Source: Candidatus Altimarinota bacterium
Lineage (GTDB): Bacteria > Patescibacteriota > Gracilibacteria > UBA4473
Direction of reading: 5' to 3'
DNA: 36,061 nt
NCBI GenBank assembly: GCA_021735575.1
Contig: JAIPGU010000003.1
Coordinates: 1-36,061 of the forward strand
Below are positions 6,205-13,795 of the stretch, piece after piece. The notes beneath the pieces were generated by a model. It made no database searches. It was not told the origin of the DNA and saw only the letters and a program-made list of their open reading frames with translations. The stretch's first letter is position 1; each line of letters begins with the position of its first letter. A program made the position numbers and the translations under genes.

Positions 6205-7305
6205 ATGTCTGACTGTCATCATCACAATCACGCACCTCTGCCACAAAAACAATCCGGACCGCCGTGCCACATGCACGGAAATCAAAAAAGGACCGACTGG
6301 CTCCTGAGAATTTCTTTGGGAATCATTATTCTAAGCTACGGTGCCTATCTCTTCTTTAAGCCTGAACTGGAAACCGTTCCCTTAGCCTCTCAGTTTGCTG
6401 TCTCAACCTTTGAACTGCTCAACCGTATGAGTTGGGGGGTGGTTTTGGGAATCCTCTTTGTAGGATTGCTCGCAAAAGTTCCCCGTGACTTTATCACATC
6501 AATCTTAGGAAAAGGCGGAAGTTTCTCCGGAATTTTGCGTGCAACGGGGGCTGGAGTATTGCTCGATCTCTGCTCGCACGGAATCCTCATGGTAGGAATG
6601 AAGCTCTACGAACGCGGCGCGAGTCTCGGGCAAGTCATGGCATTCCTGATCGCAAGTCCCTGGAACTCTATCTCCCTTACATTGATTCTCTGGGCTTTGG
6701 TGGGATTCAAATGGATGATTACATTCTTGCTTCTTTCTATGGCGATCGCACTTATTGCCGGCATGATCTTTGAGAAACTCGTGAAAAACAAAACTCTTCC
6801 CCACAATCCAAATCAACATGTCTTGCGGGATGATTTTCATTTTTGGAAAGAAGCAAAAACGCAACTGAAACAGACAAAATTCAATACTTCATTCTTCTCC
6901 CAAATTCTTACTGAAGGAATTTCTGGTTCCAAAATGGTTCTCAAATGGATATTTTTTGGGGTTGTGCTGGCTTCCGCCATCCGCACATTTGTTCCACCAG
7001 ACAGCTTTCAAACACTCTTCGGTCCTACTATTGCTGGACTTGGACTCACAGTGCTCATAGCAACAATTCTGGAAGTCTGTAGTGAAGGATCAATGCCAGT
7101 AGCTGCTGATATCCTAACGCGTGCGGGAGCACCAGGAAATTCCTTTGCGTTTCTTATGACCGGCGTCTCCACAGACTATACTGAAATTATGTCGCTCAAA
7201 GGAACTACAAAAAGCTGGAAAATTGCCTTGTTCCTCCCGCTCATTACACTCCCCCAAGTCCTCATTCTTGCTTTTCTTCTCAATCAATTCTCTCTTGCCA
7301 CATGA
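6205..7305 (+). CDS. Metal-efflux-type permease with His/Cys-rich N terminus (ArsP_1/DUF318-like)
   Basis: This 366-residue protein starts at ATG 6205 with SDCHHHNHAP and PPCHMHG, a cytoplasmic His/Cys cluster suited to Cu or Zn. At least eight membrane helices follow in two similar halves. The first half has LLDLCSHGILMVGMKLYERGASLGQVMAFLIASPWNS and the second has EVCSEGSMPVAADILTRAGAPGNSFAFLMTG. Those cysteine-bearing repeats resemble the ArsP_1 (DUF318) permeases and the SO_0444 Cu/Zn efflux group. It overlaps the next gene by 4 bp (ATGA). The substrate is inferred, not shown. Confidence 0.8.
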   Translation: MSDCHHHNHAPLPQKQSGPPCHMHGNQKRTDWLLRISLGIIILSYGAYLFFKPELETVPLASQFAVSTFELLNRMSWGVVLGILFVGLLAKVPRDFITSILGKGGSFSGILRATGAGVLLDLCSHGILMVGMKLYERGASLGQVMAFLIASPWNSISLTLILWALVGFKWMITFLLLSMAIALIAGMIFEKLVKNKTLPHNPNQHVLRDDFHFWKEAKTQLKQTKFNTSFFSQILTEGISGSKMVLKWIFFGVVLASAIRTFVPPDSFQTLFGPTIAGLGLTVLIATILEVCSEGSMPVAADILTRAGAPGNSFAFLMTGVSTDYTEIMSLKGTTKSWKIALFLPLITLPQVLILAFLLNQFSLAT

Positions 7306-8072
7306 GAAAAATACTGTTCATATCACTGGCCCTTTTTTTGCTCACCGGATGCGCAAATTCGGAAACAGAAAATGATGTCCCCTCTCTTCAATTCAAAGAA
7401 ACTTCTTTTGATTTCGGAGTCATCGCGCAATCGGGAGGGACAGTCTCTCATGATTTTCAGTTTGTATACAAAGGCGATTCTCCTTTGTCAATTACTGGTG
7501 TTCCCACAAGTTGTGCTTGCACCAGCGCCACCGTTGACCCCAGCATTTTGCATCCGGGGAATACCGGAGTTGTAACTGTTACATTCAATCCAAATCTCCA
7601 TGCAGAACCCGAAGGAAAGTTTTTTAAAACCGTTTCTTTTCTCACGAATCCTGCTCTCGCGGAAATACCAGAAATAAAAATTTGGGCAGAAGTAAAACTC
7701 GATCTCGGACCGGAAGCGTTCGAACTTCAGAGCGATCATAATGAAGAAGTAGAAGAACATGCACTTACTTCCTATCATTCTATTACTCCGGCAGAATTCG
7801 AAACCATGCGTCAAAACAAAGATTTTACCCTGGTCGATGTGCATATTCCCGAACAAGCGCATATTCCTAGCACCGATCTTTTTATCCCCTACAATGAAAT
7901 TGAACATCACCTAAATGAACTGCCACAAAACAAAGATGCAAAGATTGTGCTCTATTGCCGTTCCGGAGGCATGAGTCGTGCCGCATCAAGCGTGTTATCC
8001 GAACACGGATATACCAATGTGTATGATTTAGTTGGAGGAAAAAATGCGTATGATCGATTTATTCAAAAATAA
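7302..8072 (+). CDS. DUF1573-rhodanese fusion lipoprotein
   Basis: This 256-residue protein has a lipoprotein signal with LLTGC (Cys17), a DUF1573 domain (about 28-132) with FDFGVIAQSGG and SCAC at 70-73, an acidic linker (140-155), and a C-terminal rhodanese domain (158-256). The rhodanese part has LVDVHIPEQAHIP, active-site loop CRSGGMS (Cys219) and YDLVGG. The fusion would place a sulfur-handling rhodanese on the outer membrane face beside a DUF1573 domain, perhaps as a persulfide carrier or thiol sensor; this is inference. It is the last gene of the operon starting at 3937. Confidence 0.87.
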   Translation: MRKILFISLALFLLTGCANSETENDVPSLQFKETSFDFGVIAQSGGTVSHDFQFVYKGDSPLSITGVPTSCACTSATVDPSILHPGNTGVVTVTFNPNLHAEPEGKFFKTVSFLTNPALAEIPEIKIWAEVKLDLGPEAFELQSDHNEEVEEHALTSYHSITPAEFETMRQNKDFTLVDVHIPEQAHIPSTDLFIPYNEIEHHLNELPQNKDAKIVLYCRSGGMSRAASSVLSEHGYTNVYDLVGGKNAYDRFIQK

Positions 8073-8082
8073 TAGAGCCGAA

Positions 8083-8236
8083 CAATTATAAAATTACACA
8101 AATGAAAGAATATTCCTTCGATATTGTCATCTCGACCGAGTCTTGCGAAGCAAGGCGAGTGGAGAGATCTCTTGCATTTTTTAAGGGATTCCTCCGTTAC
8201 AGTCGGAATGACAAAGACTGTGTAATTTTATAATTG
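8083..8236. repeat. MITE-like element with perfect 18-bp terminal inverted repeats
   Basis: The left end CAATTATAAAATTACACA (8083-8100) and the right end (8219-8236) are exact reverse complements. Inside, TGTCATCTCGACCGAG (8124-) and AGTCGGAATGACA (8201-8213) form a second, imperfect inverted repeat of the GTCAT...ATGAC type seen elsewhere in the window. It has no coding capacity. No target-site duplication is evident. The right arm contains TATAAT (8229-8234), which could act as the -10 for the downstream csoR-like gene. Confidence 0.8.
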
Positions 8237-8258
8237 GTTGACTATATATCCCTCTCAC

Positions 8259-8540
8259 ATGATTGCTTCAGAAAATAAATCTCGGCTTCTCACGAATCTC
8301 AAGAAATCTCGCGGATCCGTAGAAAAAGTAATTCAGATGGTAGAATCAGATGCGTATTGCTTAGATATCGCACAGCAACTTAATGCTTCCATGGGGCTTC
8401 TCCGAAGAGCGAATGGAATGCTTCTCAAAAATCATCTCCAAACTTGCGGAGCTCATCGACTTGGCTCTTCCAAAAAAAAGGTACGCGATGAATTTGTGGA
8501 CGAATTTATACGTGCGTTCGACATCACGTCTCGAAAATAA
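8259..8540 (+). CDS. csoR: CsoR/RcnR-family metal-sensing repressor
   Basis: This 93-residue all-helical regulator starts at ATG 8259, preferred over an in-frame TTG at 8238 inside the repeat. The copper-ligand set is Cys34 (DAYCLDIAQQL), His59 and Cys63 (KNHLQTC), with the same C-x24-H-x3-C spacing as the Cu(I)-binding Cys36-His61-Cys65 of Mycobacterium tuberculosis CsoR. Such repressors leave DNA when they bind Cu(I). Related proteins of the family sense Ni/Co or persulfide. It sits between the permease/DUF1573 operon and a thioredoxin-CcdA fusion, so it probably governs this cluster. Confidence 0.88.
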   Translation: MIASENKSRLLTNLKKSRGSVEKVIQMVESDAYCLDIAQQLNASMGLLRRANGMLLKNHLQTCGAHRLGSSKKKVRDEFVDEFIRAFDITSRK

Positions 8541-8553
8541 TCTCTAATATTTT

Positions 8554-8581
8554 TTGACTTTTGGGAGTGGCTCTTTATTTT
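8554..8581 (+). promoter_or_regulatory. Promoter of thioredoxin-CcdA fusion gene
   Basis: TTGACT (8554-8559), a 16-bp spacer and TATTTT (8576-8581) predict a start near 8588, giving a leader of about 19 nt before the ATG at 8607. This suggests the fusion gene is transcribed separately from csoR. Confidence 0.5.
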
Positions 8582-8606
8582 TACCAAAAGTAAATTCCAC
8601 AAAAAC

Positions 8607-9749
8607 ATGAATCGTTTTTTGCTCGGCTGTAGTGCTCTTCTGCTTGGATTTTTGAATACAACAAACATTACACAGGCCCAACAAGTGCCGGTGATGGAAT
8701 TTTATCATGGGGCAGAATGTCCGCATTGTCACGAAGAACGCCAATGGTTTCCCGAATTAAAAAAACTCTACCCGGACTTGGACATCCAGGCTTTCGAAGT
8801 CTGGCATGACGCAAGCAACCAGAAACGCTGGACTCAAAGAATGACCGAACTTGGAATGCAGCCAACCGGTGTTCCAACGAACATTATAAACAATGAGGTT
8901 ATTGTCGGATTTAAACCGGTGGAAATTCTTTCTGTTCTCAAAAGGCACTACGGTCCTCCCGTCGATCCCGACATGAAAATATCGGTTGAAACAAAAAATT
9001 CCGAAGGATGGAAAAAGTATCTGGAATCTTCTTGGCCTGTGATGGCATTGGCATTGGGGCTCGTGGATGGATTTAATCCGTGCGCCATGTGGACACTTCT
9101 GATCCTGATTGGATTCTTACTCACTATGGAAAGCAAGCGCCGGCGTTGGTGGATTGGAGGGGTCTTTGTCGGAAGTTCTGCGATTCTCTATGGTTTAGCT
9201 TTGCTTGGGTATCTGTTTGGATTTACAGGAGTCTCCGCATGGGTGGCGAGTTCCGTGATGGGATGGATTTTCCGTGCGGTAGGAATTTTGGCAGTGGGAA
9301 CAGGAATATTTTCACTCCGATCTTGGATGAAAAAGTCTGTCGATTGCGAAGTTCGGGATCTCGAAAGTAAGCAAAAATTCCGCAGTAAACTCGAGAAAAT
9401 CCTCGCCAAAGAAAAGTTTATCCTCGTCCTTGCGGGAGTTGTAGGGCTCGCATTTTCGGTGAATGCGCTTGAACTCTTGTGCAGTTTCGCCATTCCGACA
9501 GCGTTTACCGCGACACTCGTAAACCTTGACCTCCCAATGTGGAAGCAACTCACGGCGATCGGGATCTATGACGTTGGGTATATTTTTGACGATGTCTTGG
9601 TGCTTTTCATCGCGCTCTGGACGATGAGCTTAAAAGTATTTTCACCAAAAGTGGTACAAATTTCGCACTTGGTGGGAGGAATTTTGCTTTTGGCACTTGG
9701 AGCATTTTTGATTTTTGATCCGCAGTTTTTGGCGAACCTTATTGGATAG
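8607..9749 (+). CDS. Exported thioredoxin domain fused to CcdA-like membrane domain
   Basis: This 380-residue protein has a signal peptide or first anchor (1-25), a thioredoxin/glutaredoxin-like domain (27-115) with active site CPHC at 38-41 and the cis-Pro turn TGVPTN, then a membrane domain (about 145-378) of six or more helices. That domain has DGFNPCAMW (Cys159) and ELLCSFAIPTAF (Cys292), the paired cysteines of a DsbD/CcdA-like electron carrier. The order thioredoxin then CcdA core is a compact DsbD-like design. It would pass reducing power outward, in parallel with the separate CcdA. It ends convergently with nrdG over a shared hairpin. Confidence 0.87.
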   Translation: MNRFLLGCSALLLGFLNTTNITQAQQVPVMEFYHGAECPHCHEERQWFPELKKLYPDLDIQAFEVWHDASNQKRWTQRMTELGMQPTGVPTNIINNEVIVGFKPVEILSVLKRHYGPPVDPDMKISVETKNSEGWKKYLESSWPVMALALGLVDGFNPCAMWTLLILIGFLLTMESKRRRWWIGGVFVGSSAILYGLALLGYLFGFTGVSAWVASSVMGWIFRAVGILAVGTGIFSLRSWMKKSVDCEVRDLESKQKFRSKLEKILAKEKFILVLAGVVGLAFSVNALELLCSFAIPTAFTATLVNLDLPMWKQLTAIGIYDVGYIFDDVLVLFIALWTMSLKVFSPKVVQISHLVGGILLLALGAFLIFDPQFLANLIG

Positions 9750-9752
9750 GTC

Positions 9753-9789
9753 ATTTACATCTCCTCTCTCGATGGGAGAGGATGTAAAT
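9753..9789. terminator. Bidirectional hairpin between convergent genes
   Basis: ATTTACATC..CTCTC (9753-9768) pairs with GAGAGGATGTAAAT (9776-9789), with a 2-nt bulge. The genes on both sides end here and A/T tracts flank the stem, so it probably terminates transcription from both directions. Confidence 0.6.
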
Positions 9790-10494
9790 TTACCCCATCA
9801 CCTCAACCTTCTTCAAAAACTTCTCCGCTAATTTTTTAAATTTCTTAAGTTCTTCCGCTGTAAATCCAGAATATTTCCCCCACGTCGGGCAGAGTGTTTT
9901 CTGCGGACGAAAATTTTGCAGGGTGTATTTCTCCGTCCCCTCGCACCAGTGAATAATTTTCTTGAGCTCTACCTCATCATGCCACCCCTTCACAATCGTG
10001 GTGCGAAGCTCATGAGAAACTCCAGAATGCAGAATTAAATCGCGAGAGTGCTGGATATCGGAAAAGTTATTCTGTGTGCCCGCGAGTGCATTGTAGCGCT
10101 CAGGTGATGCCTTGGCGTCCATCGCAATGTAATCCAGTAACTTCTCCTCAAGGAGTTGGGCGAGCATTTTGGGATTGGTGCCATTGGTATCGAGTTTTAC
10201 CAAAAATCCCATGTTTTTAATTTTTCGGATAAATTCCGGCAGGTCTGGATGAATCGTTGGCTCCCCTCCTGAGATCACTACGCCTTCCAATTTTTCTTTT
10301 CGTGTTTCGAGAAATGAAAAAAACTTTTCTTCGGGGATCATGTCTCCCATTCTTTCTTTGATTTTCTCCGGCAGAACAAACTCAGGATTATGACAGTACC
10401 CACACCGAAAATTACATCCCGCCGTAAACACAATACAGGCCACGTGGCCTGGGTAGTCGAGGAGCGTGAGAGTGTGGATTCCGGAAAGTAACAT
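9790..10494 (-). CDS. nrdG: Anaerobic RNR activating radical-SAM protein
   Basis: This 234-residue radical-SAM enzyme has the 4Fe-4S motif CNFRCGYC (Cys27, 31, 34), GGEPT, KLDTNGT and AMDAKA. It uses S-adenosylmethionine to generate the glycyl radical of the class III ribonucleotide reductase encoded upstream. Start ATG 10494 (MLLSGIHTL) is chosen. The frame stays open for 30 more codons, but that part is low-complexity intergenic repeat (taatgaataatg-like) and matches no family. The length fits the longer NrdG/PflA-like (TIGR02495) group. Confidence 0.92.
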   Translation of the reverse strand: MLLSGIHTLTLLDYPGHVACIVFTAGCNFRCGYCHNPEFVLPEKIKERMGDMIPEEKFFSFLETRKEKLEGVVISGGEPTIHPDLPEFIRKIKNMGFLVKLDTNGTNPKMLAQLLEEKLLDYIAMDAKASPERYNALAGTQNNFSDIQHSRDLILHSGVSHELRTTIVKGWHDEVELKKIIHWCEGTEKYTLQNFRPQKTLCPTWGKYSGFTAEELKKFKKLAEKFLKKVEVMG

Positions 10495-10662
10495 AATGAG
10501 TAATGAATAATGATTAATGAGTAATAAAAAAAGAAATAAACGTGTTTTAGAAATTCTCAAAAATAGCAAAAAATGAGGCGGCAATCCAAAATTCTAATGA
10601 GTCGTACTGAGCTTGGTACGATGAATGAATTTTGGCGCAGCCAACAAAATTTTTTGCATTTT

Positions 10663-10908
10663 TCAGGATTTCTTTTTCAAAAAATCTTCAACTTCATAGA
10701 CTTCCGACCCTCTAAAAACCTCACTTCCCTCATCATCAAATACAATCAACGTCGGCGCATTCGTCACGCCGTACTCGCCAATTTTGTCCGTAAAATTTGG
10801 CATGGTTTCATTGAGAATTTCGACTGGAAATTTCACATGCTCTGCCACAAATGCTTTGAATGCTGGGCACTTGGGACAGCTGGTGGTGGTGAAGAGAATT
10901 GCATTCAT
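10663..10908 (-). CDS. Glutaredoxin/thioredoxin-like protein beside nrdD
   Basis: This 81-residue thioredoxin-fold protein has active site CPKC at 11-14 (TTTSCPKC), cis-proline in TNAPTLIVFDDEG, and a C-terminal helix. Such small redoxins are commonly linked to anaerobic ribonucleotide reductases and may reduce NrdD or its activase. It lies between the NrdD C-terminal fragment and nrdG on the minus strand, with repeat sequence on both sides, so the operon is interrupted but collinear. Confidence 0.87.
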   Translation of the reverse strand: MNAILFTTTSCPKCPAFKAFVAEHVKFPVEILNETMPNFTDKIGEYGVTNAPTLIVFDDEGSEVFRGSEVYEVEDFLKKKS

Positions 10909-10942
10909 AATGAGGAATAGTTTTTTGTGATCCCCTCTTTTC

Positions 10943-11030
10943 TGTCATTCTGACCCGCCTCAGGCGGGGAAGAATCTTCTTTATAATAATGCGAAGATCC
11001 TTCGTCCGCCGAGGCGGACTCAGGATGACA
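10943..11030. repeat. GTCAT...ATGAC palindromic repeat
   Basis: TGTCATTCTGA (10943-10953) and TCAGGATGACA (11020-11030) are imperfect inverted ends. Inside are the small palindromes CCGCCTCAGGCGG and TCCGCCGAGGCGGA, and the pair GAAGAATCTTC / GCGAAGATCCTTCG. It is non-coding, between the NrdD fragment and the glutaredoxin gene. Related copies are at 8124-8213, 13796-13928 and 26520-26625. Confidence 0.7.
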
Positions 11031-11038
11031 AAAAGGAG

Positions 11039-11215
11039 TTAATATTTCGCACAAAACACCGAATTCGCACTGACATTTTCGGAAAAATGCTGACGAGAAT
11101 AGTGTTCGGATTTTTTTCCGATATTAAAATGAGAAACGGGGCGATGATAGCCCATGACACGCGTCCAGACTTCGCATCTGGTGCGTTCGATCGGTGATGA
11201 GGAAACAGCGTTCAT
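11039..11215 (-). CDS. Detached glycyl-radical C-terminal domain of NrdD
   Basis: A 58-residue ORF from ATG 11215 encodes RTRCEVWTRVMGYHRP and SHFNIGKKSEHYSR, the C-terminal class III RNR segment whose RVMGY glycine carries the radical. The main nrdD ORF lacks this segment. The two are in the same frame (13450 minus 11215 is a multiple of 3), and only one stop (TAA at 11264-11266) lies between them; the frame is open back to that stop. It could be a separately translated radical subunit, analogous to YfiD/GrcA for pyruvate formate-lyase. It could also be reached by read-through, or be the end of a broken gene. No Shine-Dalgarno precedes the ATG. Confidence 0.8.
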   Translation of the reverse strand: MNAVSSSPIERTRCEVWTRVMGYHRPVSHFNIGKKSEHYSRQHFSENVSANSVFCAKY

Positions 11216-11244
11216 AAGAATAAAATTAAAAATTACAAAATAGG

Positions 11245-11342
11245 AAAACCCCTCCACCTCCCCTTACAAAGGGGAGCTTTTCTGTAGGGACGCAGCATGC
11301 TGCGTCCTCTGGCATGGCGCACATTCGGTAGCACGAAGTGCT
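11245..11342. repeat. Composite repeat inserted in the 3' part of nrdD
   Basis: Three palindromic modules lie between the zinc-site codons and the glycyl-radical codons. They are CTCCCCTTACAAAGGGGAG with flanks (11245-11281), the exact 20-bp palindrome GGACGCAGCATGCTGCGTCC (11288-11307), and AGCAC-GAA-GTGCT (11330-11342). The first resembles intergenic DNA at 20721-20770; the second resembles the palindrome at 15456-15475 inside glmS. The first module supplies the in-frame TAA. Confidence 0.75.
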
Positions 11343-13450
11343 TTTTGTCTCCGAGAATCGTGATGCGTTCTGAGTTCTTCATCGAAACGGTTTTCCCCTG
11401 TGTATCCAATTTCTGCGTCGCATTTCGGGCAAAAGTCATGCTCGCCAGCAACGTAGCCGTGATTGGGGCAAATGGAAAATGTCGGCGTGATGGTGATATA
11501 CGGCAGTCTGTGTTTCGTGAGGACAGTGCGTACGAGTTTTTTGCAGGCTTCGGAGTTTGAGATTCGTTCTCCCATGTAGAGATGCAGTACCGTCCCTCCG
11601 GTGTACTTGGTCTGTAAACGATCTTGCAGTTCCAATGCTTCAAAGGCATCGGCGGTGTATTCAACAGGGAGTTGCGAAGAATTAGAATAATACGGCGCTT
11701 CGCGGGTTCCCGACTGAATAATGTCAGGAAATCGTTTCTGGTCTTCTTTGGCAAATCGGTAGGTCGTGCCTTCCGCAGGTGTCGCCTCTAAGTTATACAA
11801 ATTGCCGGTTTCGTTCTGAAATTCGGCAAGTTTCATCCGCATAAAATCCAAAACTTCTTCGGCAAATTCTTGTCCCCACGAGTCGGCGATCGTGTGTGCG
11901 TCATCCGTAAAATTCCGAATCGCCTCATTAAGTCCATTGAGTCCAATAGTAGAAAAGTGATTATTCAGGTGTCCCAAATACCTCTTTGTGTAAGGGAAAA
12001 GTCCGCGATCAATCCACTTTTGGATTTCTTTGCGTTTGAGTTCCAACGAAATTTTAGCGAGATTCATCAAGTGTCCGATGCGATCAAGGAACGCCTGTTT
12101 GTCTCCTTTGTGTTGGTAGCCAATTCGGGGAGTAGAAACCGTCACGACACCAATGGATCCTGTCATTTCTGCTGATCCAAAGAGACCTCCTCCGCGTTTC
12201 AGAAGTTCGTCTAAGTCGAGTTGAAGTCGGCAACACATAGACCGAACATGGTTGGGTTCGAGATCGGAATTCAGGAAATTTTGGAAATACGGCATGCCGT
12301 ATTTGGCAGTCATTTCAAAAAGTGGTTCTGTATTGGGATCTTCCCAGTCGAAATCTTTGGTAATGTTGTAGGTCGGAATCGGGAACGTAAACACACGTCC
12401 TTTGGCGTCGCCTTCGGTCATCACCTGAATAAACGCCCGATTCACAATGCCCATTTCTTTCTGTAATTCTCCAAACGTGTAGTCAAAATACTTCCCGCCA
12501 AGCTTGAGACGCTTGTCTTTCAAATCTTCGGGACATGTCCAATCAAGTGTGACATTGGTAAATGGAGTTTGGGTTCCCCAACGAGACGGAACGTTTAAGT
12601 TAAAAACAAATGACTGCATATTCTGCAAAACATAGTCGTAGGTTTTTTCATCAATGTATTCTTGCTTCGCAATTTCTGTGGGGAACAGCATTTTGTGATC
12701 TTCAATATCCTTCGCAAGCTCTACTTCATATTTCTTCACAAATGGCGCCATGTAGGTATCAAACGAACTAAACGCCTGCGCTCCTGCCCATTCATTTTGG
12801 AGTGTTCCGAGGAAGTTCACCATTTGACTGACGGCGGTAGAGAGATGCTTTGGGGGTTTCGATTCTGTTTTATCCGGCACGCCGTTAAATCCTTCTTCAA
12901 TCAAAACTCGCAAACTCCATCCAGCACAGTAGCCGGAAAACATATCCAAATCATGAATATGAAAATCCGCATTTCGATGCGCATCGCCCACGGCTTGTGG
13001 ATAGATATGAGAGAGCCAGTAATTGGCGGTCACTTTCCCTGAGGTGTTCAAAATCATTCCCCCAAGTGAATATCCTTGATTGGAATTCGCATTCACCCGC
13101 CAGTCGAGTTTGTTGAGGTATTCTGAAATGGTGTTTTCCACAGACACCACAACCTGTTTATCCTGTCTGGATTGTGCGCGACGGTCTCGATAAATGATGT
13201 AGGACTTTGCCGTTTGCGCATGTCCGTCTTCGATAAGGACTTTTTCCACGACGTCCTGAATTTCTTCGACGCTCGGAATCTTGTCTTTGAATTTTTCGTC
13301 GAGCATACGAATCACTTCATTCGCCAACTCTTTGGAAAGTTCCTGATTTTTTCCGCCGATTTCCTTTGCCGCAGCAAAGATCGCCTTCCAGATTTTCTCC
13401 GGCTTAAAATCTACAATCTCTCCCGTACGCTTTTGAACCTTGAAAATCAT
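11264..13450 (-). CDS. nrdD: Anaerobic (class III) ribonucleoside-triphosphate reductase, lacking its glycyl-radical end
   Basis: This 728-residue protein has an N-terminal ATP-cone (about 1-95, starting IFKVQKRTGEIVDFKPEKIWKAI) and the NrdD barrel, with FNLNVPSRWGTQTPFTNV, RSMCCRLQLDLDELLKRGGG and GSIGVVTVSTPRIGY. A C-terminal zinc-site region follows: Cys661, HGYVAGEHDF, Cys674, Cys677. It reduces ribonucleotides to deoxyribonucleotides without oxygen. After about residue 690 the sequence is repeat-derived (ALRATECAPCQRTQHAAS) and ends at TAA before the RVMGY motif, which lies in the same frame downstream. Tandem NrdR boxes lie upstream. Activity depends on the detached domain or on read-through. 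Confidence 0.93.
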   Translation of the reverse strand: MIFKVQKRTGEIVDFKPEKIWKAIFAAAKEIGGKNQELSKELANEVIRMLDEKFKDKIPSVEEIQDVVEKVLIEDGHAQTAKSYIIYRDRRAQSRQDKQVVVSVENTISEYLNKLDWRVNANSNQGYSLGGMILNTSGKVTANYWLSHIYPQAVGDAHRNADFHIHDLDMFSGYCAGWSLRVLIEEGFNGVPDKTESKPPKHLSTAVSQMVNFLGTLQNEWAGAQAFSSFDTYMAPFVKKYEVELAKDIEDHKMLFPTEIAKQEYIDEKTYDYVLQNMQSFVFNLNVPSRWGTQTPFTNVTLDWTCPEDLKDKRLKLGGKYFDYTFGELQKEMGIVNRAFIQVMTEGDAKGRVFTFPIPTYNITKDFDWEDPNTEPLFEMTAKYGMPYFQNFLNSDLEPNHVRSMCCRLQLDLDELLKRGGGLFGSAEMTGSIGVVTVSTPRIGYQHKGDKQAFLDRIGHLMNLAKISLELKRKEIQKWIDRGLFPYTKRYLGHLNNHFSTIGLNGLNEAIRNFTDDAHTIADSWGQEFAEEVLDFMRMKLAEFQNETGNLYNLEATPAEGTTYRFAKEDQKRFPDIIQSGTREAPYYSNSSQLPVEYTADAFEALELQDRLQTKYTGGTVLHLYMGERISNSEACKKLVRTVLTKHRLPYITITPTFSICPNHGYVAGEHDFCPKCDAEIGYTGENRFDEELRTHHDSRRQKALRATECAPCQRTQHAASLQKSSPL

Positions 13451-13566
13451 TATTATTGAAAGGTGAAAAAATAAAAAAAGAAAACCGCTCCAAACCTCAC
13501 TGCGCTTCGTACTTCAACGTTAATATGGCTCAAAAACATTGTTTGATATCACTTTTTTTGTCGGAA

Positions 13567-13620
13567 ACACAATATCTAGTGTGTAGTTCGTTTTCTATAC
13601 CCCAAATCTAGTGCCGTCAA
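13567..13620 (-). promoter_or_regulatory. nrdD promoter with tandem NrdR boxes
   Basis: Box 1, ACACAATATCTAGTGT (13567-13582), agrees with the NrdR consensus at 15 of 16 positions by eye. Box 2, ACCCCAAATCTAGTGC (13599-13614), agrees at 11. Their 32-bp centre spacing is three helical turns, the usual NrdR arrangement. On the minus strand a -35 TTGACG (13620-13615) and a -10 TATAGA (13599-13594, spacer 15) overlap box 2. NrdR represses RNR operons when dATP is high. The nrdR gene is not in this window. Confidence 0.75.
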
Positions 13621-13767
13621 GAAAAATATCAAAAAGCGAGTTGTAAGGTTTTGGGAAATATTTTGTTGTGTAAAAAATAAGTAGCTCGTATCACGTATTA
13701 CGTATTTCGTATGAAAAAATTTCTCATCCGCAATTTATACGTAATACGATATACGTACTACGAAAGT

Positions 13768-13784
13768 GTATACTGGGAGTATAC
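13768..13784. repeat. GTATAC-N5-GTATAC site, copy 1
   Basis: GTATAC-TGGGA-GTATAC lies in the nrdD/glmS intergenic region. Outer GT and AC extend the symmetry to 13766-13786. Other copies are at 20773, 20942, 26354 and 32695; a degenerate half copy is at 15926-15943. Confidence 0.8.
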
Positions 13785-13795
13785 ACCCCCCTTTT

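Noticed and set aside
10495-10584. N-terminal 30-residue extension of NrdG
   Set aside because: The extension is encoded by AT-rich taatgaataatg repeats, and family homology begins at MLLSGIHTL.
11233-11754. A second open frame on the minus strand over the end of nrdD as a separate gene
   Set aside because: Upstream of about 11400 it is a shadow of conserved NrdD sequence, and downstream it consists of palindromic repeats. Its protein-like look is not supported by any motif.
13685-13762. cgtat/tacgta-rich block as an iteron array or replication origin
   Set aside because: The units are irregular in length and sequence, and there is no DnaA-box cluster or initiator gene. It looks like low-complexity DNA.
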